Assembly (NCBI GenBank): GCA_042138015.1 | Contig: JBHIVA010000020.1 | Coordinates: forward strand, 1 to 39,207 | From: TH1177 sp042138015 | GTDB taxonomy: Archaea > Thermoproteota > Nitrososphaeria > Nitrososphaerales > Nitrososphaeraceae | Reading direction: 5' to 3' | DNA length: 39,207 bases | Part shown: positions 27,567 to 36,746 of the stretch, in pieces | Position numbering within the stretch: position 1 is the first letter of the stretch | Layout: the number at the start of each line of letters is the position of its first letter | Notes under the pieces: generated by a model | Told to the model about the DNA's origin: nothing | Databases searched by the model: none | The model's input: only the letters and a program-made list of their open reading frames with translations | Made by a program: the position numbers and the translations under genes

Positions 27567-28763
27567 ATGAATGTAATGGCAAACCACACACATAAGAAGG
27601 AATGTGAAAATGTTCTAATATTACAAGGAGGAGGTTCATTAGGTGCATTTGCGTGTGGAGTTTGTAAAGCATTTGCAAAAAAAAAGGTAGAATTTGATAT
27701 AATAGCAGGAACTTCAATAGGAGCAATTAATGGAGCAATAACTGCAGGAAGTATAAACAACGATCCATCTAAAGATTTAGAGAATTTTTGGTTAGAAATA
27801 GCAGAAAGTAGTCACAGAATAATACCAGATATATTTACATTAGATTACGATAATCAAAATAATATAATTAAATTTAAAAGGTCACCCTCAGCATCATTAA
27901 ATGCTGCACTATTTGGTGTTCCAAAATTCTTTATTCCTAGATGGTATAATTGGAGCGAATTTGTTGTTGATTCACTAAATAAGAAGGAAAATATTAAATC
28001 ACCATGGGAATGGACATATATATACGACAATACCATACTGAAACAAACAATCGAAAAATATGTAGATTTTAGAAAACTTTCTCCTCAAGCGAGACAAAAA
28101 AATATTAAAAATAATAATGATAAAAAGGATATACGACTAATAATAACTGCGGTGGATGTACTCTCCTCTAACCCAATTATATTTGATAGTTATAAAATAC
28201 AAATAGAAATGAAGCATCTTTTGGCTACTATTGGATATCCTCAATATGGATTTCCTTGGGTAGAAGTAAATAACGGGGTTTATGCATGGGATGGGTCCCT
28301 GTTAAGTAATACTCCAATAAGAGAAGTCATGATGGCTTCTCCAAGCAAGGATAAAAATATCTTTGTTGTAGAAAACTACCCTAAAGAGATAGATAAACTT
28401 CCAGAAAACATGGCTGAAGTTCAATCAAGAGCTAAAGATATACTTTTTACTGATAAGGATCATAGTCTTGAAAAAATGTCAAAACTTATAACTAGACATA
28501 TCAATTTAATAGAAACACTTTATGATATTTTTGAAGCTCATGACCAATCAAAAATAGATAAAGAAATAATTCAATATATAAAAAAAGAGCACAGAATACT
28601 AGTAGAAAAATTTGGCGCGAAAATTTTAGACATAAAGAAAATTAGTAAAGATAACTTTAAATCTCCATATACCCTACAGAATGCTGACTTTTCAATAAAT
28701 ACTATTAAAGAACTTGTAATTCAAGGGGAAAATAAAGCATTAGAGGTTTTAAATAATTTATAA
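27567..28763 (+). CDS. Patatin-like phospholipase
   Basis: Ser-Asp dyad acyl hydrolase, presumably acting on lipids. The 398 aa include the oxyanion loop LQGGGSLGAF (residues 19-28), the nucleophile S50 in GTSIGAING and the Asp of the dyad at D242 in WDGSLLSNTP. The region after residue 250 may be a DUF3734-type extension. No signal peptide is present, so it is cytoplasmic or membrane-peripheral. Archaeal lipids are ethers, so the natural substrate is unclear. ATG at 27567; a second ATG lies three codons later. Confidence 0.92.
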   Translation: MNVMANHTHKKECENVLILQGGGSLGAFACGVCKAFAKKKVEFDIIAGTSIGAINGAITAGSINNDPSKDLENFWLEIAESSHRIIPDIFTLDYDNQNNIIKFKRSPSASLNAALFGVPKFFIPRWYNWSEFVVDSLNKKENIKSPWEWTYIYDNTILKQTIEKYVDFRKLSPQARQKNIKNNNDKKDIRLIITAVDVLSSNPIIFDSYKIQIEMKHLLATIGYPQYGFPWVEVNNGVYAWDGSLLSNTPIREVMMASPSKDKNIFVVENYPKEIDKLPENMAEVQSRAKDILFTDKDHSLEKMSKLITRHINLIETLYDIFEAHDQSKIDKEIIQYIKKEHRILVEKFGAKILDIKKISKDNFKSPYTLQNADFSINTIKELVIQGENKALEVLNNL

Positions 28764-28922
28764 TAAATAAAACCTGATCACAAATAAACCATTCAATTGA
28801 TCATATATTTTAAAGACTTAAAGATACAACATTTTAGACACTTAAAATTACATACAATAAAAAATAACTAGCTCATATCAAATTAGTTAAAAATAAATTA
28901 TATTTTACAATTATTAATAATA

Positions 28923-29597
28923 TTGCAAGATTACAATTTAAATTTTAATCAAGTCAATGAAGATATTGTAAAATGTATTAAATGTATAAGATTATCTGAA
29001 TACATCAAAGATATAGGTAAGAAAAAAGTAAAAAGATACATAAACTCAAATTATTGGTCAAAACCTGTATCTGGGTTTGGAGATATAAATGCCAAATTGA
29101 TGATAATTGGTCTAGCACCAGCAGCTCACGGAGGAAATAGAACAGGAAGAATGTTTACAGGAGATAGTTCAGGAGATTGGCTAATAAAAGCTTTATATAA
29201 ATTTAATTTATGTAACCAACCATATAGTAATGACATAAATGATGGATTAGTTCTAAGAAATGTTTACATAACTTCAATAGTAAAATGTTCTCCACCAAAA
29301 AATAAACCTTTACTTGAAGAAATCAATAACTGTGAAGATTATTTAAGAAAAGAATTAAAACTATTAGCTAAAAGTAGTAAAGTATTTTTAACTTTAGGAA
29401 AATTAGCCTTTGATGAATTTTGTAAAATTCATGAAATAAAAAATATAAATTTTAGACATGGACTTATATATCCAATGAAAACTGATAAAGTATTAATATC
29501 ATCATATCATCCCAGTAAACAAAATACGAATACAGGGAAATTAACTTGGGCAATGTGGATAAATATTTTCAGAAAGATCATAAATATTTTGATTTAA
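28923..29597 (+). CDS. udgB: Uracil-DNA glycosylase, family 5 (UDGb)
   Basis: Removes uracil, and often hypoxanthine, from DNA. The 224 aa start with a cysteine pair (C18, C21 in VKCIKCIRLS) that belongs, with two more cysteines (in VKCSPP and NNCEDY), to the iron-sulfur cluster of family 4/5. The catalytic region is GLAPAAHGGNRTGRMFTGD, typical of family 5, and the second motif is SSYHPSKQN. The start is TTG at 28923; no in-frame ATG retains the first cysteines. The RNase H gene at 29626 converges on it, leaving a 28-nt gap. Confidence 0.93.
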   Translation: MQDYNLNFNQVNEDIVKCIKCIRLSEYIKDIGKKKVKRYINSNYWSKPVSGFGDINAKLMIIGLAPAAHGGNRTGRMFTGDSSGDWLIKALYKFNLCNQPYSNDINDGLVLRNVYITSIVKCSPPKNKPLLEEINNCEDYLRKELKLLAKSSKVFLTLGKLAFDEFCKIHEIKNINFRHGLIYPMKTDKVLISSYHPSKQNTNTGKLTWAMWINIFRKIINILI

Positions 29598-29625
29598 TAA
29601 ATACAAATAAGTTTATTTTAGTTTA

Positions 29626-30621
29626 TTATAGATCAAGATCGATAGATGTATTTCTTTTAGGATATCTACTTTCTATGGCTTGAACATTTTTCCATTTTTT
29701 CCTTACAAAGGAAGGAAAATTAGAGAAAGGATTTTGTTTTCTATACTCTATTAGATATCTAACTGTTTGACTATTTGAAGGCGATCCAGTTCCTGGAGTT
29801 AAGCCACATTCTTTTATATTATCAACCAGTTTATATTTTCTATTAATATCATCTAATTCTTTTAATCTTGCGTATCTAGATACTAATGATGCTACTTTGC
29901 AAACTGTATATTCTTCATCCGCTGAATGCTTAACAATTATTTTATGACCTTTTTTAGTCAATCTAGATAAGAATGTTCTTAACTCGTTAGAAACACCATA
30001 ATCATCAACTACTATAACAGAATTTGAAATTTTATTTATTATTTTAGAAATTAATTCTATATATCCTTTATCTAGCAAAACTATTTTCGAATCAGAATCA
30101 ATTTCATTCGGTGTATATCGTTTAATTATAAATCTAAATTTATTTGTAGTTTTGTCTATTAATTTATTAACTTCAAAATGATCTAATTGACGGATATTCT
30201 TATGCTTAATTAAATCATCTATTTTTTTAAGGTTATTATGATTTATTAAAGCACAACCCAAATACATTGAACCAAATGTTTCACCAACTCCTGCCTCATC
30301 ACACCCAATATGAAATTTATAATTTAAGTTTTCTTCTAATGGTATTTGTTTAGTATCTTTTTCAATCTCAATTGGAATAATTTTGGAGACAATATTAATT
30401 AATTCTATATAGATATTATTATCTGGATTTGACTGTATCATTAATTTTTTATTTTCATAATAAGTAAAACTAACTTTCTTTTTTTCCTGTATTACTTCAA
30501 AAGCATCTTTTATCCCATTACTTCTAACTTTTGATTTAATAAGGAAACTTCCTTGAATTAATTTCTTTATAATATTATAATTTTTATCATTTAATTCTTT
30601 AATTACTATCCATGGTTTCAA
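29626..30621 (-). CDS. Type 2 RNase H with N-terminal extension (RNase HII/HIII-like)
   Basis: 331 aa. An N-terminal region of about 90 residues with FEVIQEKKKVSFTYYENKKL looks like the TBP-like domain of bacterial RNase HIII. The catalytic part has the acidic pair in HIGCDEAGVGETFG (D108, E109), VIVVDDYGV (D206 or D207) and the helix KHSADEEYTVCKVASLVSRYAR (D235). It hydrolyses RNA in RNA-DNA hybrids. The acid pair sits in a DEAG-type rather than the DEVG-type motif. The start is TTG at 30621. Whether it should be called HII or HIII needs a domain comparison. Confidence 0.85.
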   Translation of the reverse strand: MKPWIVIKELNDKNYNIIKKLIQGSFLIKSKVRSNGIKDAFEVIQEKKKVSFTYYENKKLMIQSNPDNNIYIELINIVSKIIPIEIEKDTKQIPLEENLNYKFHIGCDEAGVGETFGSMYLGCALINHNNLKKIDDLIKHKNIRQLDHFEVNKLIDKTTNKFRFIIKRYTPNEIDSDSKIVLLDKGYIELISKIINKISNSVIVVDDYGVSNELRTFLSRLTKKGHKIIVKHSADEEYTVCKVASLVSRYARLKELDDINRKYKLVDNIKECGLTPGTGSPSNSQTVRYLIEYRKQNPFSNFPSFVRKKWKNVQAIESRYPKRNTSIDLDL

Positions 30622-30837
30622 ACTATAGTAAAAATATTTTTAATAATAATAAACATGACTATTTAGACAAAGTTTTCAAATTTTAACAAATGAATTATTA
30701 AATCTAATAAAATTGATTAAATTACTATAATTTACAGAACTAAGTCTATTTTTTTATTTTATACTATTTTAATAAAGTAAATAATATAATTTGGAGAATA
30801 TAAAAAGCATTTTTGTCGATTTTTAAAAAATAAGTAT

Positions 30838-30972
30838 CTAATTTAATTTTTTATTTTCTATTTCTTTCTCTTCTCTTTTTCTCTTCTCATTTTTTCGATA
30901 TTCTTTATATGCATCTCCAACATATGTTGATGGTGATTCTAAATTTTCTTCCGAAGCTTCTATATTACTCAT
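30838..30972 (-). CDS. Small charged protein, 44 aa
   Basis: Reads MSNIEASEENLESPSTYVGD, then a highly charged K/E/R helix ending in NKKLN and TAG. TATA-like sequences (about 30988-31002, minus) lie 20-27 nt before the ATG, implying a leaderless transcript. The acidic head and charged helix are not simple AT-rich noise. I do not recognise it; it could be spurious. Confidence 0.5.
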   Translation of the reverse strand: MSNIEASEENLESPSTYVGDAYKEYRKNEKRKREEKEIENKKLN

Positions 30973-31157
30973 CATTATTAGGTGGATTATATACTATAAA
31001 ACGATTAAAATAATCAGTTTTGATTTGCTTTTAAAGATAAATGAAAAAATTTAATCAATTCATAATTTAATGATCATAAATTTACCGAGTAGTGATCTAA
31101 ATTGAATTATGTAGATAAAGCTGTAAATAGTATTAGATATTTATATTTTAATAAATT

Positions 31158-31286
31158 TTACATTTGATGTTTTAATTTTTGATGTTCTCCTAATTCTCCT
31201 AAGTCTTTGAATTTCTTCTTGCATATATCACAAAATAACGGATTCAAGTTTGGTTCTTTATAATCAAATCCTGGATCTGACCCCAT
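31158..31286 (-). CDS. Mini C2H2 zinc-finger protein, 42 aa
   Basis: From ATG 31286 it reads MGSDPGFDYKEPNLNPLF, then the finger CDICKKKFKDLGELGEHQKL and a final KHQM before TAA. The C-x2-C pair followed by two histidines five residues apart is a classic C2H2 layout. A TATA-like element (about 31308-31317, minus) lies about 26 nt before the ATG, so the mRNA would be leaderless. The ordered motif and promoter make this a real gene in my view. A related finger ends the protein at 23767-24231. Confidence 0.75.
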   Translation of the reverse strand: MGSDPGFDYKEPNLNPLFCDICKKKFKDLGELGEHQKLKHQM

Positions 31287-31496
31287 ATTTTAATAAAGTC
31301 ATCAAACTATAAAAATCTTATAAAAAATCTAATAATTTAAAAAATTTATAGACAAAAAGGTAATTATTTTTAGCATATTTTAACATAATTATTTTCTCAG
31401 ATATATTGAAATTCTTTATTTACGTTTAAAGAAACTATACTAATTAATAATCAATATATTATTTATAGTACTAATTACATACTTATGAATAAAAAA

Positions 31497-32693
31497 TTAA
31501 ATTTTTGCTGGCAGAATAAATACATCTTCTATTGAATTGGAAAGACTCTTACCATCTATTGAAATTATTTCTACTTTTATGATATAGTCATTTGGTTCTA
31601 CTAGTATAGGTCCTTCAATATGAAACGTACCTGTAATGGGAGAACTTATATCTGGACCATATGTTGTAGTCTTTATAGTAGATGTTGAAAGAGAGGGAAT
31701 ACCTGTAGCATCAGTTTTATTATTTTTATTGGATACATTTTGATTTGAAATGTTTAATTCTGTGGAATTCTCCTTCTTCATTGCAAATGTAGACACATTG
31801 TTATTTAGTATATCAGCTTTTTTAATTTGTTTTGGAATATCTTTAATCACGGTTATAGGTACAATCTCTAAATCTAAAATCCCATCAATGTCAGTAAATT
31901 GTCTATTATATATCTGATTGTCCATTGTAGCATCGTATATTGATACATTATATGTCATCTTAAGTGGTGGTGGAAGAGTTATACCCTGTGGTATGAAAGA
32001 TAATACAAGTCTTCCAAGTTCAGTAAATTTGAATGGCAAATTTCCTCCTATCCTCATCTCCATGTTTTTACCTAATTGCACAAGATCTCCAACTATTATA
32101 CTACCTTGTAATGATGGATTCATTTTATCATAATATACATAAAGTCCAGGTTTGGTTAACGTCATTACAGAAAAGCCTCCAGGAGGAATTATTCCAGAAT
32201 CAAATTCTTCAGGCGCTGCTGAGATAGTTGTAACGGTATGTGGATTAGAATCATCATTAAACCAAACAACAGTCATCCCAGCTGGAATTGCTACCTGTGA
32301 TGGAGTATAGGTTAGTGATGAATCTGCTTGTACGACTCCAAATGGAATTCTAATAGAATATGATGGTTGATGCTCTAATCCTGATGGTAATGGAAGTCTG
32401 TATTGTTCATGATATCCATATACTGTCTGTTGTTCATTGATTTGTGTTGCTGGAACAAGAAGAATTGCAGATATCAATAGTATAGATAGTATTACTTTCT
32501 GCATCTGGTAGTCATATATCTTTCGAGCTTTTTTGATACTCTCCCGAATTAATATATTTATCATATTCTTCTTGTCTGTGTTCAAATTGTCTAGGTCAAT
32601 ATTTTTGGCATTTTTATTACAATTATGCTTCTTATTTGTCTTAGCACTAATTCTTTTATTATTTTTTTTGAATTCTATAATAGTCGATAACAA
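31497..32693 (-). CDS. Exported cupredoxin-like protein with degenerate copper site
   Basis: 398 aa. A Lys/Asn-rich N-terminal stretch (1-63) is followed by a signal-anchor helix (QKVILSILLISAILLVPATQ). Next comes a plastocyanin-type domain (about 105-200) with NPHTVTT and YVYYDKMNPSLQGSIIVG, then a C-terminal domain of about 190 residues not recognised. The copper Cys, second His and Met positions read D, N and L, so a type 1 copper site is unlikely. I keep the long form: a TATA box (32731-32743) and a GAGGTGA site (32704-32710) sit correctly before TTG 32693. The alternative is ATG 32504, starting at the anchor. Confidence 0.85.
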   Translation of the reverse strand: MLSTIIEFKKNNKRISAKTNKKHNCNKNAKNIDLDNLNTDKKNMINILIRESIKKARKIYDYQMQKVILSILLISAILLVPATQINEQQTVYGYHEQYRLPLPSGLEHQPSYSIRIPFGVVQADSSLTYTPSQVAIPAGMTVVWFNDDSNPHTVTTISAAPEEFDSGIIPPGGFSVMTLTKPGLYVYYDKMNPSLQGSIIVGDLVQLGKNMEMRIGGNLPFKFTELGRLVLSFIPQGITLPPPLKMTYNVSIYDATMDNQIYNRQFTDIDGILDLEIVPITVIKDIPKQIKKADILNNNVSTFAMKKENSTELNISNQNVSNKNNKTDATGIPSLSTSTIKTTTYGPDISSPITGTFHIEGPILVEPNDYIIKVEIISIDGKSLSNSIEDVFILPAKI

Positions 32694-32703
32694 TTTTAAA
32701 TTG

Positions 32704-32743
32704 TCACCTCGGTTAAAATTATAGAGCGAACGGTATTTATACG
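32704..32743 (-). promoter_or_regulatory. TATA box and Shine-Dalgarno site that decide the cupredoxin start
   Basis: On the minus strand, CGTATAAATACCG (32743-32731) is a strong TATA box. About 25 nt downstream GAGGTGA (32710-32704) is a good Shine-Dalgarno match, followed by a 10-nt spacer and TTG at 32693. The geometry fits transcription starting just before the binding site. Confidence 0.6.
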
Positions 32744-33200
32744 TTACTCACATGTTGTGTGTATGATAGTGAGCTGAATATATATTTTCAGGATAATGAT
32801 AGAATTAATATATTTTATTTTATTTGAATATTAAATAAAGTCAAATATCTAAAAGAAGTTATATTCATTAATATAATGTTTATATCCGTGGATGATAATA
32901 ATTATTTGTTATTATAAAAGGAATTTAATATTTTAATCTTGTAGATACATATCTAATATACAATAATAAAATAAAAAATAACTCTAAAAATGTCATAAAA
33001 GAATGTTTCTTTTATGATGATCTGATTATTTATATTTATTTTTGTCGGTTGGAAAAAATATATATAGATAAGACACTTGGTTGCCAATAAAGTAATTTCT
33101 AATCATTAACTTCTAAAATAATCTTTCATTCATTTTAGAGATTTATTTATATACGATCTTATAAAATAAATAAAGCCTGTTAAGAAAAAGATTAGACCTA
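32744..33200. other. Intergenic region between cdc48 and the cupredoxin gene
   Basis: About 460 bp of AT-rich DNA. T-rich stretches after the cdc48 stop on the minus strand may act as terminator. I see no ORF with recognisable content. Confidence 0.4.
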
Positions 33201-35486
33201 TTACTCCTCATCTACATGCCCTTTTTCTCTCATTATTGGTCTCTCACTTAATAGTCGAGGTTTTCCAAATTGTTCTGATATTTTCATATACATATTCAAT
33301 TCTTGTTTTGATAAAGGTCGTATTTTTCTTATTGCTTCTGTAAAATGTTTCATATGTATTTTTAATTCTTCTTTGTGTTTTTCAGCCTCTTTTGGGTCTC
33401 TGTACTTTGATATATGTTCTCGTAACGCAAGCATAACAGCTCCAGATGCTAGAGAAGCTATATCAGCTCCAGTATATCCATCTGTATTATCTGCCAATTG
33501 TTCAATATTGACATCATCAGCTAAATGTTTCTTTTTGGTATGAATATTTATTATTTGTAGTCTAGAGTCTCTATCAGGAGGTGGAACATAGAGAATTCTA
33601 TCAAATCGACCTGGTCTCAGCAATGCAGGATCAATAATATCAGGCCTGTTTGTTGCTCCTATTACCACAACATTAGTCAGAATTTCTAGTCCATCAAGTT
33701 CTGTTAGAAATTGGCTAATTACTCTTTCGGTAACATGAGAATCACCAAAATTTGCACCTCTCGTAGGAGCTATGGCATCCATCTCATCAAAAAATATAAT
33801 ACATGGAGCCGATTGTCGTGCTTTTCTAAATATCTCTCTTACTCCTTTTTCAGATTCTCCTACCCATTTTGACAAAAGTTCTGGTCCCTTTATACTTATA
33901 AAATTAGCTTCACTTTCATTTGCAGCAGCTTTAGCGATTAATGTTTTACCTGTACCTGGAGGTCCATAAAGTAAGATACCTTTTGGAGGTGTTGCATCTG
34001 AATAAGTAAAAATTTGATTATATTTTAAAGGCCATTCTACAGCTTCTTGTAATTCTTGTTTTATCGAATAAAGTCCACCAATATCGTCCCACTTTATATT
34101 AGGTACTTCTACAAATATCTCCCTCATTGCAGAAGGTTCCATTTCCCTAATAACGTCCATAAAATCTTGCATTCTCACAACAATTTTTCTTAATGTGTCT
34201 ACAGGAATACTCTCACTTGATAGATTGATTTCAGGTAGTACTCTTCTTAATGCTCTCATTGCTGCTTCTTTCGCCAATGATTGTAGGTCCGCTCCAACAA
34301 AACCATGAGCAATATCCGCTAGCTTTTCTAAATCTACACCTTTTTCCATAGGCATCCCTCTTGTATGAATTTGTAAAATCTCTAGTCTTCCATCTCTGTT
34401 TGGAACACCTATCTCTATTTCCCTATCAAATCTGCCTGGTCTTCTTAAAGCAGGATCTATGGCATTAATCCTATTCGTAGCTGCTATTATCACAACTTTC
34501 CCTCTAGAAATCATACCATCCATCACTGATAGTAGCTGAGCAACGATCCTTCTTTCTACCTCTCCTGATACCTCGTCTCTTTTAGGGGCAATAGAATCAA
34601 GCTCATCAATAAATATTATGCTAGGTGCGTTTTTTTCTGCTTGCTCAAAGACATTTCTGAGTTTTTCTTCTGACTCTCCATAATACTTGCTCATTATTTC
34701 AGGACCGCCAATAGTATAAAAGTTGGAATTTGTTTCGTTAGCTACAGCTTTCGCTAATAATGTTTTACCTGTACCTGGAGGACCGTGTAATAATACCCCC
34801 TTTGGAGCTTCTACTCCTAATCGCTTAAAAAGTTCAGGATGTCTTAAAGGTAATTCAATCATTTCTCTTACTCGTTCAACAGCATTACCTAATCCTCCAA
34901 TATCTTCATAAGTAATAGATGCAGCTGCTCCACCTTCTTTGGATATCTGTATTGCTTTTGAGCTTTCTTCAGATACTATGATTTCTGTAGAATCATTGAT
35001 TATCACCGGACCAGACGGATTGGTAGAAATTACAACCAAATCTATTCTTCTTCCCATGACATTGATTGGTATGGTATCACCCTTAGTCATTAGTGTACCA
35101 TTTAGATATTCAGAAAGGTATTGCTCTCCACCAGTTATTCTTAGAGGTTCGGTGGGTGCAAGGGTAATACTTTTAGCATCTTTTGATTCGACTCTTCTAA
35201 TCTCTATTACATCATTAATCCCTACGTCTAACCTATTTCTAATTAACCCATCAATACGAATAATACCTTTCCCTCTATCACTTTCTTTTGCAGGCCAGCT
35301 CAGAACTGTTGTTTTTCTGCCAAGCGAAGATAATTCTAGTGCATCACCAGTAATAACATTTAGATTTTCCGCTATATCAGGATCAACTCTCGCTATTTTT
35401 CTTCCAACATCTCGTTGTTCTGCTTCTGCAACCTTTAAAGTTATTCCTTCGTTTGATTTTTTATTATTGCCATTATTAAAAGTCAT
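33201..35486 (-). CDS. AAA ATPase of the Cdc48/VAT family
   Basis: Hexameric unfoldase that feeds proteins to the proteasome. The 761 aa have an N-terminal double-psi barrel plus second N subdomain (about 1-185) and two AAA modules. D1 has Walker A GPPGTGKT near residue 237, pore segment YYGESEEK and Walker B IIFIDELDSIAPKRD. D2 has Walker A GPPGTGKT near residue 510, the WVGESEKG segment and IIFFDEMDAIAP. Arginine-finger regions with RRPGRFDREI and RPGRFDRILY are intact. ATG at 35486. It is close to other proteostasis genes (hsp20 at 35886). Confidence 0.95.
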   Translation of the reverse strand: MTFNNGNNKKSNEGITLKVAEAEQRDVGRKIARVDPDIAENLNVITGDALELSSLGRKTTVLSWPAKESDRGKGIIRIDGLIRNRLDVGINDVIEIRRVESKDAKSITLAPTEPLRITGGEQYLSEYLNGTLMTKGDTIPINVMGRRIDLVVISTNPSGPVIINDSTEIIVSEESSKAIQISKEGGAAASITYEDIGGLGNAVERVREMIELPLRHPELFKRLGVEAPKGVLLHGPPGTGKTLLAKAVANETNSNFYTIGGPEIMSKYYGESEEKLRNVFEQAEKNAPSIIFIDELDSIAPKRDEVSGEVERRIVAQLLSVMDGMISRGKVVIIAATNRINAIDPALRRPGRFDREIEIGVPNRDGRLEILQIHTRGMPMEKGVDLEKLADIAHGFVGADLQSLAKEAAMRALRRVLPEINLSSESIPVDTLRKIVVRMQDFMDVIREMEPSAMREIFVEVPNIKWDDIGGLYSIKQELQEAVEWPLKYNQIFTYSDATPPKGILLYGPPGTGKTLIAKAAANESEANFISIKGPELLSKWVGESEKGVREIFRKARQSAPCIIFFDEMDAIAPTRGANFGDSHVTERVISQFLTELDGLEILTNVVVIGATNRPDIIDPALLRPGRFDRILYVPPPDRDSRLQIINIHTKKKHLADDVNIEQLADNTDGYTGADIASLASGAVMLALREHISKYRDPKEAEKHKEELKIHMKHFTEAIRKIRPLSKQELNMYMKISEQFGKPRLLSERPIMREKGHVDEE

Positions 35487-35885
35487 AAATGATAAAATAC
35501 ATTTTTTCTTTTTTATATGTTTCTCTAAAGAGGATTGAACACATATTAGTAAAATAAAAGATAACGAATATAATTAGAAACTTTAGATAAATAAATTACA
35601 TGTAGTAAAGCTTCAACTGACATTTTTGATCCATCATGTGGAACCAAATTTTTTATGATGGAAATTTAGGTTCAGTAAAGGAAGGAGATGAATATGAAAT
35701 TTACTTTCAATGATCTCATTATTCATTATTTCTTCGATAATTCAATATTTTATAAAAGCTTTTTTTCATTTCAAAATATTATTGTAAGTCTCTTAAATTT
35801 AGTATCATGTAATAGTATAATCATTTATCTTGTTTGTTCTAATATATGCAAATAAAAAATAAAAGGTTAAAAAATTACTTCTTTT
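35487..35885. other. Intergenic region between cdc48 and hsp20
   Basis: About 400 bp, AT-rich. It holds the cdc48 promoter on the left and the hsp20 3' end on the right. A 25-codon plus-strand frame at 35636 is too short to support. Confidence 0.4.
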
Positions 35886-36524
35886 TTATTCTATTTTGAT
35901 TTCTTTTCCTTTAGGTTTAGTTTCTTTCCTTTTATTTAAGATAATTTCCAGAATTCCATTATGGTATGTAGATTTAGCAGTTTCAGTGTCTATATCATTT
36001 GGAATCTCTATTATCTTGTGATATTTTCTCTGTGGATCATTAGTTGTTATCTCTACCGAATTGTCATACACATTTATCTTTATATCCTCTTTTTTTACCC
36101 CAGGCATCTCTGCTACTATTTTGACGTGTTTTTCGGTAGTTGCTACATCTACTAATGGTTCTCTTTCAGGAGAGATGAAAGATTGCTGTTGTTGTGAATA
36201 AGATAACCCTCTTCCAGAAAATGGAGATTTTACGTTACCAAATTCTCTTATCTGGGGTTTTCCATCCGGCCCAATGTTCATTGAATATCCATAGACTATA
36301 GGACCTACTTCTCTTACCTTTGAGCCATCCGAAGTCTCGTATTCTCTGACTAGATCCTTTGGTGCTGTATTTTGAAGATTTTTAATTTGATCATAAAAAG
36401 ATTTTTGTATTTCATCGAATTCCCTAGATATATTCTCAAAGAATCCTTCTCCTAAAGAAGTTCCTATTCTACTATTAAACAAACCTCTATACCAATCAAA
36501 TGGATTTATATCACGTATACTCAT
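35886..36524 (-). CDS. hsp20: Small heat shock protein, Hsp20/alpha-crystallin family
   Basis: ATP-independent holdase. The 212 aa end with an alpha-crystallin domain (about 122-205): EMPGVKKEDIKINVYDNSVEI and the GILEIILNKR strand that carries the conserved G-x-L. The N-terminal 120 residues are long and include a Gln-rich SYSQQQQSF. ATG at 36524. A TATA-like box (36562-36572, minus) lies about 40 nt upstream. Beside it is a short inverted repeat that might be an operator. Confidence 0.93.
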   Translation of the reverse strand: MSIRDINPFDWYRGLFNSRIGTSLGEGFFENISREFDEIQKSFYDQIKNLQNTAPKDLVREYETSDGSKVREVGPIVYGYSMNIGPDGKPQIREFGNVKSPFSGRGLSYSQQQQSFISPEREPLVDVATTEKHVKIVAEMPGVKKEDIKINVYDNSVEITTNDPQRKYHKIIEIPNDIDTETAKSTYHNGILEIILNKRKETKPKGKEIKIE

Positions 36525-36547
36525 TTGTCATAATCACCTAACTCAAT

Positions 36548-36572
36548 GTAATACATATTACGATATATAAAT
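36548..36572 (-). promoter_or_regulatory. hsp20 promoter: TATA box with abutting inverted repeat
   Basis: The inverted repeat GTAAT-N4-ATTAC occupies 36548-36561, immediately downstream of the TATA-like GATTTATATATCG (36572-36562). A repressor bound there would block RNA polymerase. Short inverted repeats are frequent in AT-rich DNA, so this is a candidate only. Confidence 0.35.
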
Positions 36573-36746
36573 CTTATGACATTATTGTAATTTGAAGGGG
36601 ATAGACTAAATAATGAATTTATTATTTTTTACCAATAAAAAAGAAAACGAATAATTTATTTACACCTTTTGTGCATAATTTATTAGTAGATAAATTTCAT
36701 CTTCAAAATCTAAAAATAAGGAATCAATAAAGAGGTGATAAATGAA

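Noticed and set aside
34939..35538. 199-codon plus-strand frame
   Set aside because: Long because it is antisense to the well-conserved cdc48 N-terminal region; composition and position mark it as a shadow.
35636..35713. 25-codon frame MWNQIFYDGNLGSVKEGDEY
   Set aside because: The sequence looks protein-like and might be a remnant, but it is too short and has no intact domain or clear start signal.
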